Made by a program: the position numbers and the translations under genes
Part shown: one piece after another, positions 47,103 to 55,962 of the stretch
Layout: each line of letters starts with the position of its first letter
How positions within the stretch are numbered: the first letter of the stretch is position 1
From: Pirellulaceae bacterium
Lineage (GTDB): Bacteria; Planctomycetota; Planctomycetia; Pirellulales; Pirellulaceae
Reading direction: 5' to 3'
Assembly (NCBI GenBank): GCA_019636375.1
Contig: JAHBXS010000004.1
Span: 434,001-498,000, forward strand
DNA length: 64,000 nucleotides
The notes under the pieces: model-generated
The model's database searches: none
What the model was told of the DNA's origin: nothing
Seen by the model: only the letters and a program-made list of their open reading frames with translations

Positions 47103-47472
47103 CAATAGTTGATGACTGCAGCCGAGTTCGGCAAACGGTCAGGGCGTGACATGAAACAAAACCTTTTTTTGGAATTTTGTCCGGAAACTCGAAAATGTAG
47201 CGGATGTCGTCAAGACTTTCGTTCGTTTTTTCGGAATTCTTTTTAGACATCACGAAAGTCTTGACGACTTCCGCTACCTCTTTAGGGACAACGCCTAGTT
47301 TAATTCACGGCCCGACCGGATTTCAAGCAGCTTTGCCGCGAGCGTTTTCACATTTTCTTGGTATCCTCCTCGGCGCGTCTTCACCAGACACAAAAAAGTT
47401 TTGAAACTTTTGAAGAATTCGCGCCGGGTTTCCCAACTCGTTCGTGAGTAAACATAAAGAGGACAATGACAA
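47103..47472. other. Divergent intergenic region with a long inverted repeat
   Basis: About 370 bases between the sigma gene and the LuxR-type gene. It is dominated by the inverted repeat at 47197-47277. The remaining bases show AT-rich tracts but no clear promoter. Confidence 0.45.
47197..47277. repeat. 26-bp inverted repeat (MITE/REP-like element)
   Basis: Arms 47197-47222 and 47252-47277 are complementary at 25 of 26 positions around a 29-base T-rich spacer. Each arm contains GTAGCGGA(T/A)GTCGTCAAGAC. The GTAGCGGAAGTCGTCAA core recurs at 30822-30838, inside another inverted element, so this is a dispersed family. It lies between genes and has no coding capacity. Confidence 0.75.
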
Positions 47473-47949
47473 ATGATCACAAGCCTTAGAACCAAGTTGC
47501 TTGGGAGACCAATGGAAGGACCAGTATCACGAGAAAAACGTGGCAATTCACGGGCGAGTACAAAGCGGAATGCTGCCGTTGGGCCATCGGTGGTTCCCGT
47601 TAATCCTGGAGATATTCGTGGGATTCCCTTCCCGACCGAGTTGTGGATCGTGGTTGCCCAAGAGTTGGGACTGCCTCCGCAACTCCAGAGAGTCGTCGAG
47701 TTGTTACTGACGGGCAAGGAAAATCAGGAAATCGCCGCTGCGATGCAAATCGAGATCACGACGTTGCGGACCTACCTGTCACGCATTTTCGAACGAACGG
47801 GGACCAACAGCCGAGTTCAATTACTGCTCTATGTCGTCGCGTTGGCGAATGACCTTGGAGTCTGGTCGGTGCGTCCATCCGCCGACGAAACAACTTTTGC
47901 TAAAGATCAAGCAACAAACGAACGTCATCAATCGGATGTCATCAAATGA
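47473..47949 (+). CDS. Small LuxR-type helix-turn-helix regulator
   Basis: A 158-residue protein with an N-terminal basic stretch (about 1-45) and a GerE/LuxR helix-turn-helix at about 65-125 (PPQLQRVVELLLTGKENQEI then AAAMQIEITTLRTYLSRIFE), the form that binds inverted or direct repeats as a dimer. There is no receiver domain or sensory domain, so it is a stand-alone regulator. It is followed, after 166 bases, by PEP-CTERM genes and its own 3' end overlaps the GTCATCAA repeats; a role as their regulator is an inference. ATG 47473. Confidence 0.78.
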   Translation: MITSLRTKLLGRPMEGPVSREKRGNSRASTKRNAAVGPSVVPVNPGDIRGIPFPTELWIVVAQELGLPPQLQRVVELLLTGKENQEIAAAMQIEITTLRTYLSRIFERTGTNSRVQLLLYVVALANDLGVWSVRPSADETTFAKDQATNERHQSDVIK

Positions 47950-47972
47950 ATGTCATCAAACGCGCGACTTTC
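47924..47972 (+). promoter_or_regulatory. GTCATCAA direct repeats upstream of first PEP-CTERM gene
   Basis: GTCATCAA occurs at 47924, 47938 and 47952, exactly 14 bases apart, followed 12 bases after the last repeat start by GCGACTTTC (47964-47972). A homologous block with the same spacing lies upstream of the second PEP-CTERM gene (49882-49916). The first two repeats overlap the end of the LuxR-type gene. A regulator-binding site or a conserved promoter element is likely. Confidence 0.55.
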
Positions 47973-48115
47973 ATCCACAGTCTACCGCAACTAAACTGAT
48001 GCGAATTTAACTACGGCCTCCTGATGGTGACACGTTTTTGGGAAATAAATTCACAATGTGAATAAATCTGTTTTGTAACTCGCCATCTCATTGATGCAAT
48101 TTTTGAAAGATTGAA

Positions 48116-49822
48116 ATGAATCGAATTCGCCACCTCCAGTTTGGAATTTTGAGCCTCGTTCTCTCTCTCGTGTTTTGTGCTGAAACCATTGGGCAGTCGC
48201 TTGGTAGCGGTGCCTATTCGTATTACACGTTGGGCGTCAAAAGTGATGGCACGGTTGCCGGTTGGGGATACAACTCTCACGGGCAATCGTCTGCGACGGG
48301 CGGTCTATCGAGCATCACTGCTGTGTCTGGTGGATACCAGTATTCCCTTGCCTTACGGTCCGATGGAACGGTAGCAGCGTGGGGAAATAACTTTAATGGA
48401 CAAGTTTCTGGAGCCGGGGCGGTCAGCAATGCGACCGCCGTTTCTGCCGGAGGTTTTCACGCCTTGGCGTTACGGTCTAATGGGTCAGTGGCCGCTTGGG
48501 GGCTGAACGGGAATGGGCAGGTTTCAGGAGCTGGATCAGTCAGTAATGCGACCGCAGTTTCTGCTGGAGGTTATCACTCGTTGGCATTGCGATCGAATGG
48601 GACGTTGGTGGCATGGGGACGGAACAACGAAGGGCAGGTTTCGGGTGCCGGATCAGTCAGTAATGCGACCGCAGTTTCGGCCGGACGTTTTCACTCGTTG
48701 GCATTACGGTCGAATGGGTTGGTGGCCGCTTGGGGCGACAACTGGGCTGGGCAGGTTTCGGGTGCGTTTTCTTTGAACAACGTCGTCTATGTCGCTGCCG
48801 GAGCTATTCACAACTACGCAGTACTTCGCAACGGTAACATTACCAGTTGGGGAGCTACAGGTGACGGGCAACGAAATACACCAGCTAATTTTGCGTTGCC
48901 GACCACCGTTAAATGGACCAACGCCACCAGTGCAGACTATCTCACTTCGCATATGTGGAATGGTCGTATTCCCAGCACTGCACTTTCAACTGCTGTGTTC
49001 GACAAAGTGGGTAGCTACACCGTGTGGTTTGGCAACACGGCTCAAGCAGCAGGATTGAATATCGACGCGGGTGCCGTACATTTTGATCTTTCTTTCCATC
49101 AGTATCTGGTAGGCGGCAATGTGCAAGTTGCCAACGGTGCCTTATTTGTTCAAGGCGGAACATTGACAGCCACTGGCAATGTGAATAACGCTGGAACGTA
49201 TATTGTCGCCACCGGTAAGACGCTGGTCGCAAACGGTTTTCAAAATTCCGGCACATTGATCAATCACGGAATCATCCATAGCAGTTTGACGACGATGGGC
49301 AGCGGAGTCGTTAAAGGGACAGGGCAATTTGGTGGTCTGATCGCAATCCATTCAGGTGGTACACTGGCACCGGGAAACTCAGTCGGCCTTATGACAGGCT
49401 CCGATGCGATCTTTGGTGAAGGCGGCCAATTCGAATTCGAGATCACATCAGCAACCGGAGGGATGGGAATCGCTTGGGATGGTTTTCAGATAAGTGGCAT
49501 CCTCGACATTACGGCAACGGCACTGAACCCATTCGAAATCAAGATGAGTTCGATGGGCAACCCTGTCGCAGGATTCGATCCGATGCTCGACTATGAATGG
49601 ACATTCCTTACAGCGTCAGGCGGCATTCAAAACTTTTCCGCCGACAAGTTTGCGATCGACTGGACGGGATTTGTGAACGACCTCGGCGGCGGAACCTTCC
49701 ACGTTTCGTCCAACGGCAACAGTTTGGTGATTGGATTTTCCTCCATTCCCGAGCCTTCGAGTCTCCTGCTTGTTGTCTTGGGCCTAACTGCGGGAATGCC
49801 CCGACGTAAGCGACGACGTTAA
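48116..49822 (+). CDS. PEP-CTERM protein with RCC1-like repeats
   Basis: A 568-residue exported protein with a Sec signal (LQFGILSLVLSLVFCAETIG). Residues about 40-245 are RCC1/BNR-like repeats of 39 residues (GTVAAWGNNFNGQVSG..., ending LALRSNG). The middle part has autotransporter-like beta strands (VQVANGALFVQGGTLTATGN; GTLAPGNSVGLM). The C-terminus is a PEP-CTERM sorting signal: IPEPSSLLLVVLGLTAGMPRRKRRR-type motif (IPEPSS, hydrophobic segment, basic tail). Exosortase would cleave it and attach or release the protein at the surface; no exosortase lies in the window. Probably a surface or matrix protein. Confidence 0.85.
   Translation: MNRIRHLQFGILSLVLSLVFCAETIGQSLGSGAYSYYTLGVKSDGTVAGWGYNSHGQSSATGGLSSITAVSGGYQYSLALRSDGTVAAWGNNFNGQVSGAGAVSNATAVSAGGFHALALRSNGSVAAWGLNGNGQVSGAGSVSNATAVSAGGYHSLALRSNGTLVAWGRNNEGQVSGAGSVSNATAVSAGRFHSLALRSNGLVAAWGDNWAGQVSGAFSLNNVVYVAAGAIHNYAVLRNGNITSWGATGDGQRNTPANFALPTTVKWTNATSADYLTSHMWNGRIPSTALSTAVFDKVGSYTVWFGNTAQAAGLNIDAGAVHFDLSFHQYLVGGNVQVANGALFVQGGTLTATGNVNNAGTYIVATGKTLVANGFQNSGTLINHGIIHSSLTTMGSGVVKGTGQFGGLIAIHSGGTLAPGNSVGLMTGSDAIFGEGGQFEFEITSATGGMGIAWDGFQISGILDITATALNPFEIKMSSMGNPVAGFDPMLDYEWTFLTASGGIQNFSADKFAIDWTGFVNDLGGGTFHVSSNGNSLVIGFSSIPEPSSLLLVVLGLTAGMPRRKRRR
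48422..48760 (+). repeat. 117-bp tandem repeats within the RCC1-like region
   Basis: GTCAG(C/T)AATGCGACCGC occurs at 48422, 48539 and 48656, exactly 117 bases (39 codons) apart, and long parts of the units are nearly identical at DNA level. This suggests recent tandem duplication or gene conversion, more than protein-level selection would require. Confidence 0.75.
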
Positions 49823-49881
49823 GTTGAATCGGAGAATTGTGGGGGCAAGAAATTGGTTCGGTAGAGACAATTGCAATAGGC

Positions 49882-49916
49882 GGCATCAAATGAACGTCAT
49901 CAAAAGAGCGACTTTC
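49882..49916 (+). promoter_or_regulatory. GTCATCAA-type repeats upstream of second PEP-CTERM gene
   Basis: GGCATCAA (49882) and GTCATCAA (49896) are 14 bases apart and followed, at the same distance as upstream of the first PEP-CTERM gene, by GCGACTTTC (49908-49916). The similarity continues for about 20 bases (GCGACTAGC versus GCAACTAAA). The start codon of the gene is 119 bases downstream. Confidence 0.55.
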
Positions 49917-50035
49917 GATTTGCCAATACTGCGACTAGCATGGGGCAAGAGTTGGCACTACTAGAAGGCATCTCAGCGAGCACGCTAAACAAGATTCTAA
50001 TTCATGCTTTTTTCACCTCGACGCGGAGAATTATT

Positions 50036-52252
50036 ATGAGTTTCAAATTACCATCGGTTTTCAAACGCAAGAACTCACTAGTTCATTCGATGCGACTAGG
50101 GACGTTGTTGATCCTGATGTCCGCATGTATGTTCATGGTTGGGAGCGTGCAGGCACAAGTCTACGTTACCGATACCCAAGTACAAAATGGTGGCGTTTTC
50201 GAAGTGAATCCTCCAGATGGCGAAGCCGTAGTGATTAGTCACACCGGCACCGATGCGTCTTTGACGCTTACCAACGGGGCGACAACTGACGGAGTTCATG
50301 CAGTCGTTGTTGGATTGTTGAATGGTCATCAAGGAACCCTGGTCGTCAACGGAGGAAGTGTGTTGAGCAATGATGCTCCCTGGTGGACCAACTCATGGGA
50401 TTTTGGAGGCGATACATTTTATGCAGGTTCGGCCAGTATTGGTCTTATGGCTGGCTCGACCGGATTTGCGACTGTTAGCGGGGCAGGTTCCCAGTGGAAC
50501 AACAGTGGCGCATTAAGTATCGGCCACGGTGGTACAGGTGTGTTAAACGTCTTGTCTGGCGGCAGTGTGACCAGCGAATATGGCTACTTGGGCGTGTACG
50601 CGAGTTCCAACGGATCGATCACGGTGGACGGTGGTTCAGCTTGGACCAATGATTGGACGAGTTGGATCGGCTATTACGGCACGGGTGAGTTGAATATTTC
50701 CGGTGGCAGTAATGTCTCAAGTTTCGAGAGCTTCGTCGGCAATTACGCGGGTTCAAGTGGCATTGTCAACGTCAACAACTCGACCTGGACCAATACGGCT
50801 GGGTTGGAACTGGGTAGATACGGCAGCGGCGAATTGAACATTTCCGATGGCGGCAATGTCTCTAATTCCTACGCCTATATTGGCGTATGGGCTGGCTCGT
50901 TTGGAACTGCAACGGTCAATAGCTCGACCTGGACCAATGCTGGCACGCTGTACGTCGGGTATCAGGGCATCGGCGAGTTGAACATCCTCAATGGTGGCAG
51001 CGTCAGTAGCACTTGGGGAATACTGGGATTCTCGGACGATGGCGTTGGTACGGTCACAGTCAACGGCAGTAGCTCAAACTGGACGATGACCGGTGAACTC
51101 CACCTTGGTTATTGGGGGCCCGGTATCGGCACGTTGACGATCGAAGATGGCGGGAATGTGTCCAATACTTATGGCTATATCAGCAATGGTTCCAGCGCAA
51201 TCGTCACCGGGGCCGGATCGTCCTGGACTAATAGTGACGATCTCTATGTCGGATGGAATTCTGGCAGTCTGACCGTCGCAGACGGCGGCAGTGTTTCCAG
51301 TTCCAATGGATTTATCGGAAGCCAAACCGGCACGGGTACGGCCACCCTAACGGGCGGTTCAATCTGGTCTAACAACGGAATATTAGTTGTCGGAAATGGG
51401 GCTAACGGAATTCTGAACATTGAAAGCGGGAGCAACGTCTCCAACAATGACAGCATCGTCGGCTATTTTGCCAATGGCACAGTCAACGTCATTGGCAGCG
51501 GCTCGACTTGGAACAACATGGGAGATTTGTATGTTGGATACGGGGAAAGCGGAGTACTGAACATCAAAGATGGCGGCAGTGTCGTTGTTGGTTCCGTAGC
51601 TACAATCGACTATGGCGGCAGCGTTACGGTCGATGGCGCAGGCTCGACATTGACGGCTATTGACGATTTGTTTGTTGGATATTGGAGTTCAGGCTCATTG
51701 ATTGTCAACCATGGCGGGCAAGTCGATGTCGGCGGAACTTTGTACACGTATTCCCTCGGAACGTTGAGTGGTGATGGCGGAATCATCCTTGGCAATGTTG
51801 AAAACTACGGCACCATTGCGCCAGGCAACTCGACGGGCATTCTGACGATTGATGGCGACCTTATTCTTGGGAATGGGAGTATTCTGGACATTCAACTTGG
51901 AGGATTGATCGCGGGTACGGGCTACGACCAATTGGTGGTCACGGGTGATGTCACGCAGTTTGGACTTGCACACCTTCTTGTGTCCACCTGGGACGGCTTT
52001 AACTTAGGCTATGACCAGACGTTCGACTTTCTACTCGTCGATGGAGATCACTCCTTATTATTCTATGACGAATTTTTTAATGCACTGAACGACGGCGCAT
52101 TGGTCGGAAACTTCAATGGAATCGATTTGTTCATCTCTTACCACAGTAGCGGCGTCAGTTTGTACTCCGCCGCAATTCCCGAACCATCGAGTCTCCTATT
52201 GGTGGGATTTTGTTTGGTCCTGGGCATCACCCGCCGTTCTCGGCGAATTTAA
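50036..52252 (+). CDS. PEP-CTERM protein with autotransporter-like beta repeats
   Basis: A 738-residue exported protein starting at ATG 50036 behind GGAG (frame open to 49940). After the signal (GTLLILMSACMFMVGSVQAQ) the protein is built from repeated, glycine/serine/asparagine-rich strands of about 45-50 residues (e.g. GELNISGGSNVSSFESFVGN, GTATVNSSTWTNAGTLYVGY), as in autotransporter passenger or adhesin beta-solenoids. The C-terminus is a PEP-CTERM signal (AAIPEPSSLLLVGFCLVLGI, then TRRSRR). The final region before it (GTIAPGNSTGILTIDGDL) is shared with the other two PEP-CTERM proteins. Secreted surface protein of unknown ligand. Confidence 0.85.
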   Translation: MSFKLPSVFKRKNSLVHSMRLGTLLILMSACMFMVGSVQAQVYVTDTQVQNGGVFEVNPPDGEAVVISHTGTDASLTLTNGATTDGVHAVVVGLLNGHQGTLVVNGGSVLSNDAPWWTNSWDFGGDTFYAGSASIGLMAGSTGFATVSGAGSQWNNSGALSIGHGGTGVLNVLSGGSVTSEYGYLGVYASSNGSITVDGGSAWTNDWTSWIGYYGTGELNISGGSNVSSFESFVGNYAGSSGIVNVNNSTWTNTAGLELGRYGSGELNISDGGNVSNSYAYIGVWAGSFGTATVNSSTWTNAGTLYVGYQGIGELNILNGGSVSSTWGILGFSDDGVGTVTVNGSSSNWTMTGELHLGYWGPGIGTLTIEDGGNVSNTYGYISNGSSAIVTGAGSSWTNSDDLYVGWNSGSLTVADGGSVSSSNGFIGSQTGTGTATLTGGSIWSNNGILVVGNGANGILNIESGSNVSNNDSIVGYFANGTVNVIGSGSTWNNMGDLYVGYGESGVLNIKDGGSVVVGSVATIDYGGSVTVDGAGSTLTAIDDLFVGYWSSGSLIVNHGGQVDVGGTLYTYSLGTLSGDGGIILGNVENYGTIAPGNSTGILTIDGDLILGNGSILDIQLGGLIAGTGYDQLVVTGDVTQFGLAHLLVSTWDGFNLGYDQTFDFLLVDGDHSLLFYDEFFNALNDGALVGNFNGIDLFISYHSSGVSLYSAAIPEPSSLLLVGFCLVLGITRRSRRI

Positions 52253-52294
52253 GGGCCATAAACGAATTAAATCTATAACTCGATGGAGAATACC

Positions 52295-54757
52295 ATGCGA
52301 ACAAGCTTAAAGTCACCGACATTCATTGGCGACAATGCTCCCATAGGCGCTATCTTTTTATCAATTCTAGCCGATGCAATCCAGCGACCGCGTCGAATGG
52401 CCTTTGCCTTTTCGTTTGTGTTCCTGACGCTTATCGCATTTCAGGACGTTTCCAACGCCCAAACTCGCACCTGGACAAACCCCAATCCCGGCAATCTCCT
52501 GACCAATTCAAACTGGAGTGGTAGTGCGGCTCCAAATGCCATCGGTGCTGTGGCGGTGTTCGGAACAAATCCAACCAATTCGGGGAACTTTACCCTCAAT
52601 GGCACCATGACTCTGGGAACGCTGACATATAGCAATTCTACGTTCGGAAGGTTTTTAACGGGTTCGGGTACGCTTACCTTTCAAACGAGCAGCGGGAATG
52701 CACTGTTTCACGTTACTAACACTACCTTTAATTCTTCTGAACAAATTGGCGTTGTCCTTGCAACAACTACGGAGTTTCGCATGGATGGGGCAGTTTTGCA
52801 AATGTTTTCGCCAATCACAGGCAGTGGCGGTCTGCTCAAAACAGGTTCTGGTGAACTAAGCCTACTTGGATGGAATTCTTACAACGGCAGCACGATGATT
52901 TCAGCAGGAACTATGAGGGCCGGGTATGGTACCGGCAGCATTCCTTATCAGTCGGCCGTCATGGTTTCCAGCGGAGCGACATTGCGGATCCTCGCCACAG
53001 AGATGATTGGCTCGCTTGCAGGTTCAGGAAGCGTCACGCTTGAGAGCGAAAATTATCAACTTGAGACCGGATACAATGATAGTTCGACTACCTTTTCAGG
53101 TGTTATCAGCGGAGTTGGCGGATTTCGCAAAGTAGGGACTGGAAAACTCACGCTTTCGGGCACCAATCAGTATGCGGGCGATAATTTCATTTCACGAGGT
53201 ATCTTGTCAGGCAATTTGATTGGAAATAGTGGTTTGAACTCTTCTTTTGGGCGAGGTAACTTCTCGATCGCGAATGGTGCGACCTTGGAGTACACCGGCG
53301 CGTCCGCCTCCACCAATCGTACTATTTCATTTACGAACAGCGGCGGAGGCCAAATTGCGGTGTTAGGTTCGGGCACTACTCTTACCTGGTCCGGTGTAAT
53401 CAGCGGTTTTGGTGGCCTCACAAAAAGCGGTGCAGGCACTTTACAAATTAATGGCAATAATACTTACCAGGGTGCGACGACAATTGCCGCTGGAACATTT
53501 CGCCTGGGAAACAACGAACGTATTCCCAATGGTTCGGCACTCACCGTATCCAGTGGTGCGACGTTCAATCTAAACAATTTCAACGAGACAATTGGATCGC
53601 TGACAGGTGCGGGCAACGTCGTTTTTGGTAGTGGCAATCTGATTACCGGCGGAAACAATGGCTCGACCACTTTTTCAGGCGCGATGAGTGGTTCTGGCAG
53701 TTTGACCAAACGGGGTAGCGGGACGTTCACGGTCTCAAACAATAACACCTACAGTGGTCGAACTCTAGTGGAAGGGGGAACGCTTCAGGTTAGCGGTGCA
53801 AGCGGTCAGATTTCCAATACGTCAGCGGTTGTCGTCGGAGACGCGAACGGCAATGGAAACCTCACCATCCAAGGTGGCGGAAAAGTCAACGTTCTTGGCA
53901 CCGGCTCATTTATCCCCGGCAGTACCATTGGCGGAGTTGATCTGCACTCCGGTCGCAGTTACCTCGGACTCAACCCCGGTTCCGTTGGCACCGCGACAGT
54001 GACAGGTGCAGGCTCTCAATGGGAAAGCCAAAATGTACTGATTGTCGGTTACCAAGGAACCGGATCGTTGATGATCCAAAACGGTGGCGTCTTGAAGAAT
54101 ACGGCAGGCTTTCTGGCGCATGACATTGGAAGTATCGGCAACGTGACCGTGACGGGAGCCGGCTCGAAATGGGAAAATTCTGGCAATGTTTATGTCGGCT
54201 TGGACGGAATTGGGAATCTGATCGTCAATAATTCGGGTCTGGTGAGTGCCAACGAACTGCATGTTGGTTTCGGCAGCACCCTGTCCGGCTCGGGTGGAAT
54301 CGTACAAGCTGATGTGTACAACCAAGGAACCTTGTCCCCCGGCAGCTCAGCCGGTATCCTGACAATCGACGGCTTTTACTTTCAGGAATCCGCTGGCGTT
54401 CTGAAAATCGAATTGGGAGGGCTGGTCGCGGGCTCTGGCTACGACCAACTCATCATCACCAACAATGCCATACTCGAAGGGGCTTTGGAAGTGTCCTTGA
54501 TCAACAGTTTTCAACTTGATGAAAACCAATGGTTTGACATTGTTGATGTAGGCGGGAATCTCACCGGGAATTTTTTGGGGCTCGGCGAAGGGGCTCTCGT
54601 CGGGAACTTCGGTGGGCATGATTTGTTCGTCACTTACCAGGCCGGGGACGGCAACAGCATCGCCCTTTACACTTCCGCAATCCCAGAACCTGGGGCCGGA
54701 ATACTCATGCTAATGGGTATTGCTGTTTCTCTGGGTTTCTATCGTCGCAGACGTTAA
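52295..54757 (+). CDS. PEP-CTERM protein with autotransporter-associated beta strand repeats
   Basis: An 820-residue exported protein starting at ATG 52295 behind GGAG, 42 bases after the previous gene and without an obvious terminator between, so probably co-transcribed. It has a long N-terminal leader before the signal (RRMAFAFSFVFLTLIAFQDV). Autotransporter-associated beta-strand repeats follow (GVISGVGGFRKVGTGKLTLS, GTNQYAGDNFISRGILSG; GGLTKSGAGTLQINGNNTYQ, GATTIAAGTFRLGNN). GSLMIQNGGVLKNTAGF marks a second repeat type. The end is a PEP-CTERM signal (IPEPGAGILMLMGIAVSLGF then YRRRR). Likely surface adhesin or matrix component. Confidence 0.85.
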   Translation: MRTSLKSPTFIGDNAPIGAIFLSILADAIQRPRRMAFAFSFVFLTLIAFQDVSNAQTRTWTNPNPGNLLTNSNWSGSAAPNAIGAVAVFGTNPTNSGNFTLNGTMTLGTLTYSNSTFGRFLTGSGTLTFQTSSGNALFHVTNTTFNSSEQIGVVLATTTEFRMDGAVLQMFSPITGSGGLLKTGSGELSLLGWNSYNGSTMISAGTMRAGYGTGSIPYQSAVMVSSGATLRILATEMIGSLAGSGSVTLESENYQLETGYNDSSTTFSGVISGVGGFRKVGTGKLTLSGTNQYAGDNFISRGILSGNLIGNSGLNSSFGRGNFSIANGATLEYTGASASTNRTISFTNSGGGQIAVLGSGTTLTWSGVISGFGGLTKSGAGTLQINGNNTYQGATTIAAGTFRLGNNERIPNGSALTVSSGATFNLNNFNETIGSLTGAGNVVFGSGNLITGGNNGSTTFSGAMSGSGSLTKRGSGTFTVSNNNTYSGRTLVEGGTLQVSGASGQISNTSAVVVGDANGNGNLTIQGGGKVNVLGTGSFIPGSTIGGVDLHSGRSYLGLNPGSVGTATVTGAGSQWESQNVLIVGYQGTGSLMIQNGGVLKNTAGFLAHDIGSIGNVTVTGAGSKWENSGNVYVGLDGIGNLIVNNSGLVSANELHVGFGSTLSGSGGIVQADVYNQGTLSPGSSAGILTIDGFYFQESAGVLKIELGGLVAGSGYDQLIITNNAILEGALEVSLINSFQLDENQWFDIVDVGGNLTGNFLGLGEGALVGNFGGHDLFVTYQAGDGNSIALYTSAIPEPGAGILMLMGIAVSLGFYRRRR

Positions 54758-55217
54758 CTAGCCGTTGTCGAAATCCGCTACGTGAAAGCCTAAATTTAAG
54801 CAGTCACAGACCTTCGTTGCGAGGTGTCCAAGCGGTAGAAGGCCGGTAGTGCGAGGATGAAATTTTTGTGAAGGCTGCACGTCAGGGTTTCATTTGAATG
54901 GGTTCCCCAAGACGCTCAAAACATTCGTGTTGGAAGTTCCAGGAAATCGCCTACGTCCTAAAAGCCTCACAAAAATCAGGCTTTTTGCATTTGTGCAAAA
55001 CTTCCTCCTCCAAATAGTTTTCAGGCCAAACTCCCATTTTCGCAGTCTCAACAATGCCGGTCTGTGAACCTGAAACTGCGGTTCTCGGTCAACTTCACGT
55101 TGTCTCTCTTGCGGCAACTGGTCATAATTGGGAGGTTGTTGGCCTTCGCGGCCAATGGCAGCAGCCGTTATGACAGATTAGGATTTTTTGTTTTTGCGAA
55201 TCAAAAGGAAACCTCAC
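54758..55217. other. Intergenic region before the HNH gene
   Basis: About 460 bases. At 54822-54846 a run resembling the D-arm of a serine tRNA (GTGTCCAAGCGGTAGAAGGC) is present, but no matching acceptor stem, anticodon arm or T-arm (GTTCGANTC) follows, so no tRNA is called. A T-rich segment at 55180-55195 precedes the HNH gene. No other feature was recognised. Confidence 0.35.
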
Positions 55218-55817
55218 GTGATCTCCGCGACCCTTCGCCGCCCAGCTCTCGTGCTGAATCGAAACTGGCAACCCGTAAACATCGCGACTGTATCGCGAGC
55301 CATTACGTTGGTGTGGAACCGTCATGCCCAAATCGTTGAGCCCAACGATTTTCAACTTTACGATTGGAACGATTGGTCGAAGCTGGAACCTGAGCCAGGT
55401 GAATTGTTCATCCAAGCGGTTTCACAACGCTTTCGGGTGCCGGAAGTGATTGCCCTGACTCGCTTCGATCGACTTCCATCGGCCAATGTGGCGTTCAACC
55501 GACGCAACTTGTTCAAGCGTGACCGACATGCGTGCCAATACTGCGGCAAGCGTCCTGAAGCAGATGAGCTGACGATTGACCACGTGATTCCGCGTTCACA
55601 AGGGGGGCTGTCATCCTGGGCGAACTGCGTGCTCGCGTGCGTCGCCTGCAATCATCGCAAGGCGGACCGGACTCCGGAACAGGCTCACATGAAACTGCGG
55701 AAGACTCCGATCCAGCCAACTTGGAATCCCGGTTACTGGCGTCATGCGACACGAATCGATAGCTGGCAGAAGTTTATCAGTGACGTTTACTGGACGACTG
55801 AACTCGATCTGGGTTAG
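55218..55817 (+). CDS. HNH endonuclease
   Basis: A 199-residue protein starting at GTG 55218, 8 bases after AAGGA (a TTG at 55188 would add ten residues). The HNH fold is clear: CQYCGKRPEADELTIDHVIP with zinc-binding cysteines and the H-N of the nuclease core, then SQGGLSSWANCVLACVACNH with the second CxxC pair. The N-terminal half (VLNRNWQPVNIATVSRAITL) is a conserved module common in planctomycete and cyanobacterial HNH proteins. Possible roles are DNA repair or defence; no defence genes or mobile-element hallmarks flank it, so a housekeeping function is as likely. Confidence 0.85.
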   Translation: MISATLRRPALVLNRNWQPVNIATVSRAITLVWNRHAQIVEPNDFQLYDWNDWSKLEPEPGELFIQAVSQRFRVPEVIALTRFDRLPSANVAFNRRNLFKRDRHACQYCGKRPEADELTIDHVIPRSQGGLSSWANCVLACVACNHRKADRTPEQAHMKLRKTPIQPTWNPGYWRHATRIDSWQKFISDVYWTTELDLG

Positions 55818-55860
55818 TCGCGTTGATCCGAATAGCGAGCATTCTCCGCTATTCTGAAAT

Positions 55861-55905
55861 TTAAAAAAAGAATCGGGCCTCTCATTCGAGAGGCCCGATT
55901 TCTAT
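55861..55905. terminator. Strong bidirectional terminator
   Basis: AATCGGGCCTCTC (55871-55883) and its exact complement (55888-55900) form a perfect 13-bp stem with loop ATTC; A/T runs flank both sides. It separates the convergent HNH and peptidase genes. Confidence 0.85.
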
Positions 55906-55962
55906 TCAACGACTAATTTTGATGCTCTTCGTTCGTCGCGAGAAATTTCTCTCGCGTTGATG

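Noticed and set aside
46494-54757. Exosortase gene within the PEP-CTERM cluster
   Set aside because: No multi-membrane protein with exosortase Cys/Arg/His motifs is present in the window; the sorting enzyme must be elsewhere.
54820-54900. Segment resembling the D-arm of a serine tRNA
   Set aside because: No paired acceptor stem, anticodon arm or T-arm with GTTCGA follows, so no tRNA is supported.
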